A DNA stretch of 61,912 nucleotides from Histophilus somni (lineage in GTDB: Bacteria; Pseudomonadota; Gammaproteobacteria; Enterobacterales; Pasteurellaceae): positions 1-61,912 of the forward strand of contig NZ_JACHGQ010000008.1 in assembly GCF_014202395.1 (NCBI RefSeq). Reading direction: 5' to 3'. Below, one piece after another: positions 53,999-61,912 of this stretch. Numbering within the stretch: position 1 is the stretch's first letter; the number at the start of each line of letters is the position of its first letter. A program made the translations under genes and the position numbers. The notes under the pieces were generated by a model. It ran no database searches and was not told the DNA's origin. It saw nothing but the letters and a program-made list of their open reading frames with translations.

Positions 53999-55351
53999 TC
54001 AACTTCCTGAAATCTTCATTTTTTCCAACAAAATCGAACCTGTTTGAATATTCGATCTATATTCAATATCGTTACCAACCGCAATAATATTTGCAAACAT
54101 GTCTTTTAATTGCCCGGCAATAGTGATCTCCGATACAGGATATTGAATTTCACCATTTTCAACCCAAAATCCAAAAGCTCCACGTGAATAATCACCGGTA
54201 ATAATATTAACCCCTTGTCCCATTAAATCAGTGACCAATAAACCTGTTCCCATTTCTTGTAAAAGTGCGGTTAAATTTTGTGAATTTGGCTTAACCAGCC
54301 AGTTATGAATTCCACCTGCATGTCCTGTACTTTGCATACCTAATTTTCGACCGCTATAACTTGTCAGCAAATAGGTTTGTAAAATACCTTGTTCGATAAT
54401 TTCTAAATTTTTCGTACGAACACCTTCACTATCAAAAGGTGTTGAAGCAAGTTTGCCAATCAAATGCGGTCTTTCACTAATATGAAACCAATCAGGTAAT
54501 ATTTTTTTACCTAGATGATCGAGTAAAAAACTGGAATCACGATATAAACTTCCACCACTAATCGCCGTCGCCAAGTGTCCTATCAATCCGGTTGCCACAC
54601 TATTCATAAAAATAACCGGCACTTCTTGAGTTGGAATTTTTCTCGGTTGTAAATGAGATAGTGCTTTTTTGGCAGAATTTTCGCCAACCCAAACCGCACT
54701 TTCCAACTCTTGAATATTACGTGCAACAGTATATTCATAATCTCGCTCAAGTTGTTCATTGCTGCTTGCAATCACAGAACAAGATAAAGAATAACGACTT
54801 GATAAATAGCTTTGTAACATGCCGTGGCTATTACCATAAACTCGCACACCGGTATGCGAATTAAATGTGGCACCTTCACTGTTTACAATGCGTTTATCAT
54901 AATCTAAAGCGGCTTTCTCTGTTTGCAAAGCCAATGAAACGGCATGATCAACATCAATATCAGACTCATGATAAAGTGCTAAATCCGGTGCATCAAATGC
55001 CATTAATTCCTTATCAGCTAACCCTGCACAATCATCCGGAGAGGTATATTTCGCAATAGCTAAGGCGGAATCTACCGCACTTTTTATTGCGGTATGGCTT
55101 AAATCTGACGTTGAGGCATTTCCTTTTTGATTCCCCAAATAAACGGAAATACCTAAAGCACCATCATTGTTAAATTCTACATTTTCAATTTCCTGTAAAC
55201 GAGTTGAAACGGATAAACCATTGACTTTTGTAACTGCAACTTCTGCTGTTGCACCTGCTTGCGTAGCAGTTTCAATTGCATAGCTTACAGCATCTTGTAA
55301 CATTTGCTCTTGTTGCTTTAAAAGTGCGGTGGAATTTTGTTGAGTTATCAT
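53999..55351 (-). CDS. pmbA: Metalloprotease PmbA/TldE (450 aa)
   Basis: Partner of TldD in processing peptide substrates such as microcins and the CcdA antitoxin. Typical sequence includes [20 protein letters not shown] and [11 protein letters not shown]. PmbA lacks the zinc motif of TldD. Several uptake words lie inside. Full length. Confidence 0.92.
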   Translation of the reverse strand: MITQQNSTALLKQQEQMLQDAVSYAIETATQAGATAEVAVTKVNGLSVSTRLQEIENVEFNNDGALGISVYLGNQKGNASTSDLSHTAIKSAVDSALAIAKYTSPDDCAGLADKELMAFDAPDLALYHESDIDVDHAVSLALQTEKAALDYDKRIVNSEGATFNSHTGVRVYGNSHGMLQSYLSSRYSLSCSVIASSNEQLERDYEYTVARNIQELESAVWVGENSAKKALSHLQPRKIPTQEVPVIFMNSVATGLIGHLATAISGGSLYRDSSFLLDHLGKKILPDWFHISERPHLIGKLASTPFDSEGVRTKNLEIIEQGILQTYLLTSYSGRKLGMQSTGHAGGIHNWLVKPNSQNLTALLQEMGTGLLVTDLMGQGVNIITGDYSRGAFGFWVENGEIQYPVSEITIAGQLKDMFANIIAVGNDIEYRSNIQTGSILLEKMKISGS

Positions 55352-55497
55352 TATAAGCCTTTTTATTAAACAGAAATTTTGGCTATTTTAGCTTATTTTC
55401 AAATTTGTCGCTAACCACAAATACTATGTCATTTCGGCAAAATGTGAAGTTATGCTAAAATACGCCGAATTTTACATAAGGAAAATAGGAATAAATC

Positions 55498-56031
55498 ATG
55501 GCGAAACGTAAAGAAGAAGTGTTTAATTGGGAAGATGAGGAACAAGAAGAAATTATTTGGGTGAGCAAAAGTGAAATAAAACGTGATGCGGAAGCTTTGA
55601 AAAAATTAGGTGAAAAACTCGTCAATTTAACCAAAACAAATTTGGATAAAATACCATTAGACACAGGGTTGCGTGATGCGGTCGAACTTGCACAACGTTT
55701 GCAAAAAGAAGCTCTTCGCCGTCAAATTCAATATATTGGCAAACTCTTGCGAGCCATTGATCCGGAACCAATCCAAGAAGCGTTAAATAAAATTGAAAAT
55801 AAACATCAGCAGCAACAAGCAATATTACATAAATTAGAATTATTACGAGATGAATTGGTTCAAAAAGGTAACAGTGCATTTACAGAGCTATTAATACAGT
55901 ATCCTCATGCAGATCGCCAACATTTACATAACCTAATTCGTTCAGCACAAAAAGAGCGGGAACAAAACAAACCACCTAAATCATACCGAGAAATTTTCCA
56001 ATATTTGAAAGATCTGATTTTGGAAGATTAA
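55498..56031 (+). CDS. darP: Ribosome-associated protein DarP/YjgA (177 aa)
   Basis: DUF615 protein that helps late 50S subunit assembly. The N-terminal [20 protein letters not shown] and the end [20 protein letters not shown] are characteristic. Starts [13 protein letters not shown] after AAGGAAAATAGG. Divergent from pmbA, as in many gammaproteobacteria. Confidence 0.9.
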   Translation: MAKRKEEVFNWEDEEQEEIIWVSKSEIKRDAEALKKLGEKLVNLTKTNLDKIPLDTGLRDAVELAQRLQKEALRRQIQYIGKLLRAIDPEPIQEALNKIENKHQQQQAILHKLELLRDELVQKGNSAFTELLIQYPHADRQHLHNLIRSAQKEREQNKPPKSYREIFQYLKDLILED

Positions 56032-56161
56032 CATGAAAATCCGCATGTTAAAGTGCATTAACGTTTATCTGCTATTTTTCACATGTACCAAAATCCGCTA
56101 TAATGGCGGACATTTTTGATATAACGTACCTAATAATGTAAAAAAACCAAAGAGGTTTATT

Positions 56162-57697
56162 ATGACTACTCCAGTAGTTGCTTTAGTCGGTCGCCCAAAC
56201 GTAGGTAAATCGACTTTATTTAATCGTCTAACACGTACTCGTGATGCTTTAGTGGCTGATTTTCCCGGTCTTACTCGGGATCGAAAATATGGTCAAGCAC
56301 ATTTCAATGGTTATGACTTTATTGTGATTGATACGGGAGGTATTGATGGGACGGAAGAAGGCGTAGAGGAAAAAATGGCGGAGCAATCCTTACTTGCCAT
56401 TGAAGAAGCCGATATTGTTTTATTTCTTGTAGATGCTCGTGCCGGCTTAACTTCTGCGGATGTTGGTATTGCTCAATATTTGCGTAAACGCCAAAATAAA
56501 ACTACTGTACTTGTGGCAAATAAAACCGATGGTATTGATGCAGATTCTCATTGTGCAGAGTTTTATCAACTGGGCTTGGGTGAAATTGAAAAAATTGCAG
56601 CATCACAAGGACGCGGTATAAGTGCATTAATGGAAAAAGTTTTGCCGTCTGTTGCCGACAAGCTAAGTTTAGCTAACGCAGAAGATCATTCAGAAAGTGC
56701 GGTAGAAAATTCAGATGAAAGTGCGGAAGAATGGGAAAAAGATTTTAATTTTAATAGTGAAGAAGATATACAGCTACTTGATGAGGCTCTTGTAGAAGAA
56801 CAAGAAGAAAGTGAAGATAAAAATATCAAAATTGCCATTGTGGGTCGTCCAAATGTAGGAAAATCAACACTAACTAACCGCATTTTAGGTGAAGATCGTG
56901 TAGTGGTGTATGACTTACCGGGGACCACTCGAGACAGCATTTATATTCCGATGGAGCGAGATGGTCAGCAATACACTCTCATTGATACGGCCGGTGTACG
57001 CAAACGTGGTAAAGTTCATTTAACAGTAGAAAAATTCTCTGTTATCAAAACATTACAAGCTATTCAAGATGCGAATGTTATTTTGTTGACGATTGATGCT
57101 CGTCAAGGCATATCCGATCAAGATTTATCGTTATTAGGTTTCATTTTAAATACCGGTCGTTCCTTGGTCATTGTTGTCAATAAATGGGACGGTTTAAATC
57201 AAGATATAAAAGATCAAGTCAAGTCTGAATTGGATCGTCGTTTAGACTTTATTGATTTTGCACGTGTTCATTTTATTTCTGCTCTACATGGTAGTGGTGT
57301 AGGCAATTTATTTGACAGTATAAAAGAGGCTTATGCTTGTGCTACAAAAAAAATGACAACGTCATTACTAACCCGCATTCTACAAATGGCAACAGATGAA
57401 CATCAACCGCCAATGATAGGTGGACGCAGAATTAAACTAAAGTATGCACATCCAGGCGGGTATAATCCACCAATTATTGTTGTACACGGCAATCAAATCG
57501 AAGGTTTGCCGGACAGCTACAAACGATATTTATCTAACTATTACCGTCGTAGCTTAAAAATTATTGGGTCACCGATTCGTTTATTGTTCCAAGAAGGAAA
57601 CAACCCGTTCGCAGGGCGTCGTAATAAACTGACACCAAATCAGTTGCGTAAACGTAAACGTTTGATGAAATTTATCAAAAAATCAAAACAGCGATAA
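56162..57697 (+). CDS. der: Ribosome-assembly GTPase Der/EngA (511 aa)
   Basis: Two tandem G domains, each with GRPNVGKST (near residues 9 and 227), DTGG/DTAG switch motifs and NKTD/NKWD specificity motifs. A C-terminal KH-like domain ends in a basic tail. An acidic linker ([20 protein letters not shown]) lies between the G domains. Essential for 50S assembly. Confidence 0.96.
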   Translation: MTTPVVALVGRPNVGKSTLFNRLTRTRDALVADFPGLTRDRKYGQAHFNGYDFIVIDTGGIDGTEEGVEEKMAEQSLLAIEEADIVLFLVDARAGLTSADVGIAQYLRKRQNKTTVLVANKTDGIDADSHCAEFYQLGLGEIEKIAASQGRGISALMEKVLPSVADKLSLANAEDHSESAVENSDESAEEWEKDFNFNSEEDIQLLDEALVEEQEESEDKNIKIAIVGRPNVGKSTLTNRILGEDRVVVYDLPGTTRDSIYIPMERDGQQYTLIDTAGVRKRGKVHLTVEKFSVIKTLQAIQDANVILLTIDARQGISDQDLSLLGFILNTGRSLVIVVNKWDGLNQDIKDQVKSELDRRLDFIDFARVHFISALHGSGVGNLFDSIKEAYACATKKMTTSLLTRILQMATDEHQPPMIGGRRIKLKYAHPGGYNPPIIVVHGNQIEGLPDSYKRYLSNYYRRSLKIIGSPIRLLFQEGNNPFAGRRNKLTPNQLRKRKRLMKFIKKSKQR

Positions 57698-57710
57698 ATA
57701 TAATATAAAT

Positions 57711-57729
57711 GGGCGGAAAATATCCGCCC
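57711..57729. terminator. der terminator
   Basis: GGGCGGA-AAATA-TCCGCCC just after the stop. Confidence 0.7.
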
Positions 57730-57864
57730 AAAATCACTGCACTTTGCCTCTATATTTTTTCTTATTTTGCGATCTCTCTCGCAAATATTTCCCAATTCAA
57801 TAAACTTTCAACTTTTTATCTTTTATATTAAAGCCTTCCCACACAAACGGATATAAGGATAATT

Positions 57865-58674
57865 ATGCGAGTATCAGCACTATTTTTTATGTTGTTCATT
57901 ATAAAAGTTCAAGCAACATTGCCGGATTTCATGCTGTTGGAAAACTATAAAAATCAGGACGTAAGCGGTTGGGTGATGAGTGAAAAGTTGGATGGCATTA
58001 GGGGATATTGGGATGGCAAACAACTTTTCACTCGACAAAATAAAGTCATTCAGCCACCGCACTATTTTATTCGTGATTTCCCACCCTTTGCTATTGACGG
58101 CGAACTTTTTACCGAACGTAATCAATTCGAAAAAATATCCTCTATTGTACGTTCCAAAAAAGATAAAGGTTGGGAAAAAATGAAATTATATGTTTTTGAT
58201 GTTCCCAATGCACAAGGAAATTTATTTGAAAGACTGGCTGTTTTACAAGATTATCTTGATAAACATCCTACACCTTATATTCAAATTATTGAGCAAATTC
58301 CCATTAAAACTAAACAACAAGTGAAAAATTTTTTACAACAAATTGAAAAACAGCAAGGTGAGGGAGTTGTTTTACGTAATCCTCATGCTACCTATGAACG
58401 AAAACGCAGTACACAAATTTTGAAATTAAAGACCGCACTTGATGAAGAATGTACTGTTATAGCTCATCATCAAGGTAAAGGACAATTTGAAAATATGCTA
58501 GGCTCAATCAGCTGTCAAAATCATCGTGGCATTTTTAAAATCGGCTCAGGATTTAATTTAATTGAACGTAGAAATCCACCTCCAATAGGCTCTATTATTA
58601 CCTATAAATATCGTGGATTAACTAAAAATGGACTTCCTCGATTTGCCACTTATTGGCGTTCAAAGAAAGAATAA
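57865..58674 (+). CDS. ligA: Periplasmic ATP-dependent DNA ligase (269 aa)
   Basis: Like the minimal H. influenzae HI1182 enzyme: signal peptide MRVSALFFMLFIIKVQA, nucleotidyl-transfer motif EKLDGIRGYWDG (catalytic K41), motif III LYVFDVP, motif IV GEGVVLR and motif V ILKLK, then a C-terminal OB domain. Exported ATP-dependent ligases of this kind are typical of Pasteurellaceae. The gene symbol follows Haemophilus usage; this is not the NAD-dependent LigA. Confidence 0.88.
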   Translation: MRVSALFFMLFIIKVQATLPDFMLLENYKNQDVSGWVMSEKLDGIRGYWDGKQLFTRQNKVIQPPHYFIRDFPPFAIDGELFTERNQFEKISSIVRSKKDKGWEKMKLYVFDVPNAQGNLFERLAVLQDYLDKHPTPYIQIIEQIPIKTKQQVKNFLQQIEKQQGEGVVLRNPHATYERKRSTQILKLKTALDEECTVIAHHQGKGQFENMLGSISCQNHRGIFKIGSGFNLIERRNPPPIGSIITYKYRGLTKNGLPRFATYWRSKKE

Positions 58675-58815
58675 AAGTGCGGTGATGATTGATATAAAAT
58701 CTTCTTATGGGGCTGATATTTTCCTTTACAAGCCGTAAAATCTGCCTAAAATAAAGCCCCCAAATAGCTTGCATGGTCAAGCTACTGACTTGTAATCAGA
58801 CTTAAGAGAAAATTT

Positions 58816-60192
58816 ATGACAACTCAATTCAAACCGGAATTATTATCTCCAGCCGGTTCGTTAAAAAATATGCGTTATGCTTTTGCTTATGGTGCAGATG
58901 CCGTATATGCCGGTCAACCTCGATATAGCTTGCGAGTTCGCAACAATGAATTTAATCATGCTAATTTAAAAATCGGTATTGATGAAGCACATGCACTTGG
59001 TAAAAAATTCTATGTTGTAGTGAATATTGCACCACATAATTCTAAATTAAAAACCTTTATCAAAGATTTACAACCCGTGATTGATATGCAACCTGATGCA
59101 CTAATCATGTCAGACCCCGGCTTGATTATGTTGGTTCGTGAGCATTTCCCAAATATTGATATTCATCTTTCTGTACAAGCAAATGCAGTGAATTGGGCGA
59201 CAGTGAAATTCTGGAAACAATTGGGTTTAACTCGAGTGATTCTATCTCGTGAACTCTCCTTGGAAGAAATTGCTGAAATTCGCCAGCAAGTACCGGATAT
59301 TGAAGTTGAAATATTTGTGCATGGTGCTTTATGTATGGCATATTCAGGACGCTGTTTATTATCAGGCTATATTAACAAGCGTGATCCCAATCAAGGTACT
59401 TGTACCAATGCCTGTCGCTGGGAATATTCTGTTGTAGAAGGAAAAACAGATGAAGTAGGCAACATTGTGAATGTTGGTGAAGAAATTCCCGTTAAAAATG
59501 TCGCACCGACGTTAGGTGAAGGAAATACAACAAATAAAGTCTTTTTATTAGCGGAAAATCAGCGACCTGAAGAGCAAATGTCAGCCTTTGAAGATGAGCA
59601 TGGTACTTATATTATGAACTCTAAAGATCTACGTGCAGTGCAACATGTAGAAAAACTTTCACAAATTGGTGTTCATTCTTTAAAAATTGAAGGGCGTACA
59701 AAATCTTTCTATTATTGTGCAAGGACGGCTCAAGTTTATCGCAAGGCTATTGATGACGCAGTAGCAGGCAGACCTTTTGATGAAAGTTTAATGGATACAT
59801 TGGAAAGTTTGGCACATCGTGGCTATACCGAAGGTTTTTTACGCCGTCATACGCATGATGAATACCAAAATTATGATTACGGGTATTCTATTTCTGAACG
59901 CCAACAATTTGTCGGCGAATTTACCGGTAAACGTAATGAAAAAGGTATGGCGGAAGTTGCGGTTAAAAATAAATTCTTGTTAGGTGATGAAGTTGAATTA
60001 ATGACGCCCAAAGGCAATGTGGTTTTTACCATTGAGCGTATGCTTAATCGTAAAAATGAACACATTGATGCCGCACTTGGTGATGGGCATTTTGTTTTTT
60101 TAGATGTTCCTCAAGACATTCAACTTGATTATGCGTTACTCATGCGTAATTTAGTTAATGCAAATACAAGAAATCCGCATAATAAAAAATAA
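58816..60192 (+). CDS. trhP: tRNA hydroxylation protein TrhP/YegQ, U32 family (458 aa)
   Basis: Takes part in 5-hydroxyuridine formation at tRNA position 34. It has the U32 signature EIFVHGALCMAYSGRCLLSG followed by GTCTNACRWEYSV, whose cysteines fit an iron-sulfur site. N-terminal PELLSPAGSLKNMRYAFAYG is typical. Full length; starts MTTQFKPELLS. Confidence 0.93.
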   Translation: MTTQFKPELLSPAGSLKNMRYAFAYGADAVYAGQPRYSLRVRNNEFNHANLKIGIDEAHALGKKFYVVVNIAPHNSKLKTFIKDLQPVIDMQPDALIMSDPGLIMLVREHFPNIDIHLSVQANAVNWATVKFWKQLGLTRVILSRELSLEEIAEIRQQVPDIEVEIFVHGALCMAYSGRCLLSGYINKRDPNQGTCTNACRWEYSVVEGKTDEVGNIVNVGEEIPVKNVAPTLGEGNTTNKVFLLAENQRPEEQMSAFEDEHGTYIMNSKDLRAVQHVEKLSQIGVHSLKIEGRTKSFYYCARTAQVYRKAIDDAVAGRPFDESLMDTLESLAHRGYTEGFLRRHTHDEYQNYDYGYSISERQQFVGEFTGKRNEKGMAEVAVKNKFLLGDEVELMTPKGNVVFTIERMLNRKNEHIDAALGDGHFVFLDVPQDIQLDYALLMRNLVNANTRNPHNKK

Positions 60193-60232
60193 TCGTTTGT
60201 TAGAAATTTTTTGTGAATGTAAAAAATATTTC

Positions 60233-60260
60233 GCCCTTTCTTGATGAAAGGGCTTTTTTA
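60233..60260 (+). terminator. trhP terminator
   Basis: GCCCTTTC-TTGAT-GAAAGGGC followed by TTTTTTA. Confidence 0.85.
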
Positions 60261-60331
60261 CCCTCTGTTTATATCACCTAATTTATTTGAAAAACCTTTA
60301 AAAATAACCACTTTTATTTGCCAAAGCACCA

Positions 60332-61464
60332 TTGGGACATTTATTAAATCAATCTGGCGTGATTTTTTGTCAAGAAAAAATTGCTTTTGATCACGTAAAA
60401 AGCGGAACCATTAATGATAGCAATTATTTTGTTTATTATGGCAAAGTAGCATCATTGGAACAACATTTTCAATTGCAAGGCAAAAATTATACTTGCTACG
60501 CTTTTTCTAATCCTCCTTACCCTTTTGTTAGACCAGCAATTTTTGATGATATTTTTGCTGATGAACTCAATTTTTTAGAGCAAGCACTCTCAAATAAAAA
60601 CAAAATTGATAAAAAGAAAGCTTTTGTATTTTTTAAACGTTATGCCAATCAACCGATTTTAGAAAGAACCATGCGAGAAATTGCAAAATATCGTAGGACT
60701 TCAAATGAAAATTTAGCAAAACGCTTAGAAAATATCTGTTTAGGCTTCATTTCGCAGAAGATGTCGACAAAATTAACTCATTATCTCAACAAAATTATGG
60801 ATAAGGTTTCTCCAGTGTATTCTCAAGTTACATGGCAGATTTTTACTTTTTTCATTTTGTTGGTAACGCTGTTGACAACGGAAAATGTGTTGGAAACCTC
60901 CTTCAAAAACCATCCTATCTCCTCTATTTTCGTTGGGGCAGTCATAACATTATTGGCAACTTTTATTTTTTCTGCACTGGCATGGCTCATTAGTTCCATT
61001 ATTGTCTTCTGGCAGCAACGCAAAATTCCCTCTGAGTATCGACAAAAAATGCGTAACCGAGAACCATTTCAACGCTTATCGAAAATTGTGCCACTTGTTT
61101 TTTAGGTGCGGGTATTTATGGTGCGGTCGCCACTCACGATATTCTGTCAAAATGGAACGGATTTCCACAACCTCAGATCCAACAACTTGCTACGCAGTAT
61201 TGCTCAGCCAATTGGTGCCAAAATCTTTCCAAAATCAACATCAAAACAAGGACGCTACCCGCTGGAGTTTATAGTGCGGAAGAAAAAACGCGTATTATTC
61301 AAAAAACCTTAGTCAAAAAAGGTTACAAACTTAAAGTGGACGGAAAATTTGGTACAAAAACTCGCAATGCCGCAGTAAGTTACCTTGCGACCAAAGGTAT
61401 CAGCGTCACTAACGATATCGCCTTGGATCGGTTGTTTGAGTATTTTGAACCAAACTTACAGTAA
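60332..61464 (+). pseudogene. Membrane protein with C-terminal peptidoglycan-binding domain, frameshifted at T6
   Basis: The first frame covers about 257 residues: a soluble N-terminal part and two membrane spans (FTFFILLVTLLTT and IFVGAVITLLATFIFSALAW). It ends after KIVPLVF at six Ts (61098-61103). One more T continues LGAGIYGAVATHDILSKWNG and a PG-binding repeat (RIIQKTLVKKGYKLKVDGKF) to a stop at 61464. The start is unclear (TTG 60332, no good ribosome site). A homopolymer error is plausible. Confidence 0.65.
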
Positions 61465-61800
61465 AAAAAATTATTTTGAAGTACTGTATATTGATAGAAT
61501 GTTTATTCTAATATATAGCTTTTTATATGACTTAAACTCTTTTTAACGTGCCTATTTCTTTGCTTTAATTACAGATGTTCTTGTATATTATAGTTTTTCA
61601 TATCTGTGATATTTATCACAAAAACGAAATAAAAATTCCAAATTTTAATAAAAATGAAAATTTTGCATTGAAATAAAAGTAGCAATATTGTATTAATATC
61701 AAGGTATTTAAGTGGTTCAATATTACAGTCTGATCACTAAATAGAGAAGTTCATTGCTAAATTTAATATTTACATATGCTAAAATTGATAGGAAAATTCT
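61465..61800. other. Intergenic region before the decamer-repeat gene
   Basis: AT-rich, no gene. A GATAGGAAAATTCT ribosome-like site sits just before the ATG at 61801. Confidence 0.5.
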
Positions 61801-61912
61801 ATGAAAACTGCAAAAAACTGCAAAAAACTGCAAAAAACTGCAAAAAACTGCAAAAAACTGCAAAAAACTGCAAAAAACTGCAAAAAACTGCAAAAAACTG
61901 CAAAAAACTGGC
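61801..61912 (+). CDS. Start of a possible phase-variable gene with decamer repeats (partial)
   Basis: ATG-AAA-ACT-GCA then ten units of CAAAAAACTG. Ten is not a multiple of three, so gain or loss of a unit changes the frame; in frame, 30 bp encode KTAKNCKKLQ-like decapeptides. The ribosome-like GGAAAA is seven to eight bases upstream. The body of the gene lies outside the window. Confidence 0.4.
   Translation, partial: MKTAKNCKKLQKTAKNCKKLQKTAKNCKKLQKTAKNW
61811..61910 (+). repeat. Ten perfect copies of the decamer CAAAAAACTG
   Basis: Units run unbroken from 61811 to 61910, preceded by the partial unit AAAACTG and followed by GC at the window edge. Confidence 0.97.

Noticed and set aside
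61811-61910. CRISPR-like array
   Set aside because: Units are contiguous 10-mers with no spacers; this is a simple tandem repeat.

Overview
The window looks like a Haemophilus-type member of the Pasteurellaceae. The DNA is AT-rich. The uptake word AAGTGCGGT recurs across the chromosomal part. The tmRNA encodes the tag ANDEQYALAA, and the housekeeping genes (metB, trxA, hda, uraA, upp, gdhA, purA, pmbA, darP, der, a periplasmic ATP-dependent DNA ligase, trhP) resemble H. influenzae / H. parainfluenzae orthologues. I infer the genus; the species is not fixed.

From 1 to about 40.1 kb is one end of an integrative and conjugative element (ICE) of the ICEHin1056/PFGI-1 class. It abuts the 3' end of tRNA-Leu(UAA). 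Going left from the tRNA, the backbone is parA, dnaB, parB, a DUF2857 gene, an STY4528-type gene, a PFL_4669-type gene, a DUF3158 gene, a DGNHR-motif gene, ssb, a small gene, topB, a DUF3577 gene, then a run of small genes with hairpin leaders. No type IV secretion gene is present; those would lie left of the window, which opens inside the end of an IS200/IS605 tnpB. Many backbone genes are damaged: parA is frameshifted and fused by deletion to dnaB, ssb has lost most of its OB-fold, and the PFL_4669-type gene is split. The element looks immobilised.

Two foreign blocks are nested in the ICE. Block 1 (about 11.2-24.4 kb) separates ssb from topB. It ends in a GInt/Tn554-like module of three tyrosine recombinases plus a small coiled-coil protein (ginA-D). 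As cargo it carries a type II CBASS anti-phage operon: DncV-like CD-NTase, Cap3 protease (frameshifted), Cap2 E1/E2 and a CapV-like patatin phospholipase. An XRE regulator and three membrane or secreted proteins lie between. Block 2 (about 27.1-33.9 kb) splits the PFL_4669-type gene. It holds a P4-type integrase, Firmicutes-like dnaC/tnpW debris, AlpA-like and HTH regulators, an orphan HI1420-like antitoxin, and a tandem array of three ~500-bp cassettes. Each cassette has strong features of an Ibs/Sib type I toxin-antitoxin locus (a 19-20 aa hydrophobic peptide ending in AY, and an antisense RNA gene with its own promoter and terminator) followed by a ribbon-helix-helix gene. This array is the most novel-looking system in the window.

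The left ICE end (0.2-10.5 kb) also has two copies of a convergent two-gene module of unknown function (a CPxC zinc protein of about 300 aa plus a small partner), four genes with GGGAA/TTCCC leader hairpins, a phase-variation-like G10 tract, and a twin RNA motif with covarying stems.

From 40.1 to 61.9 kb is chromosome: three tRNAs (Leu, Cys, Gly), methionine and uracil metabolism, gdhA, a repeat-bearing lipoprotein, tmRNA, a Streptococcus-like glucuronide cassette (uidA-kdgK) just downstream of tmRNA, then purA, pmbA, darP, der, ligase and trhP. The window ends in ten copies of a 10-bp repeat beginning right after an ATG, a candidate contingency locus.
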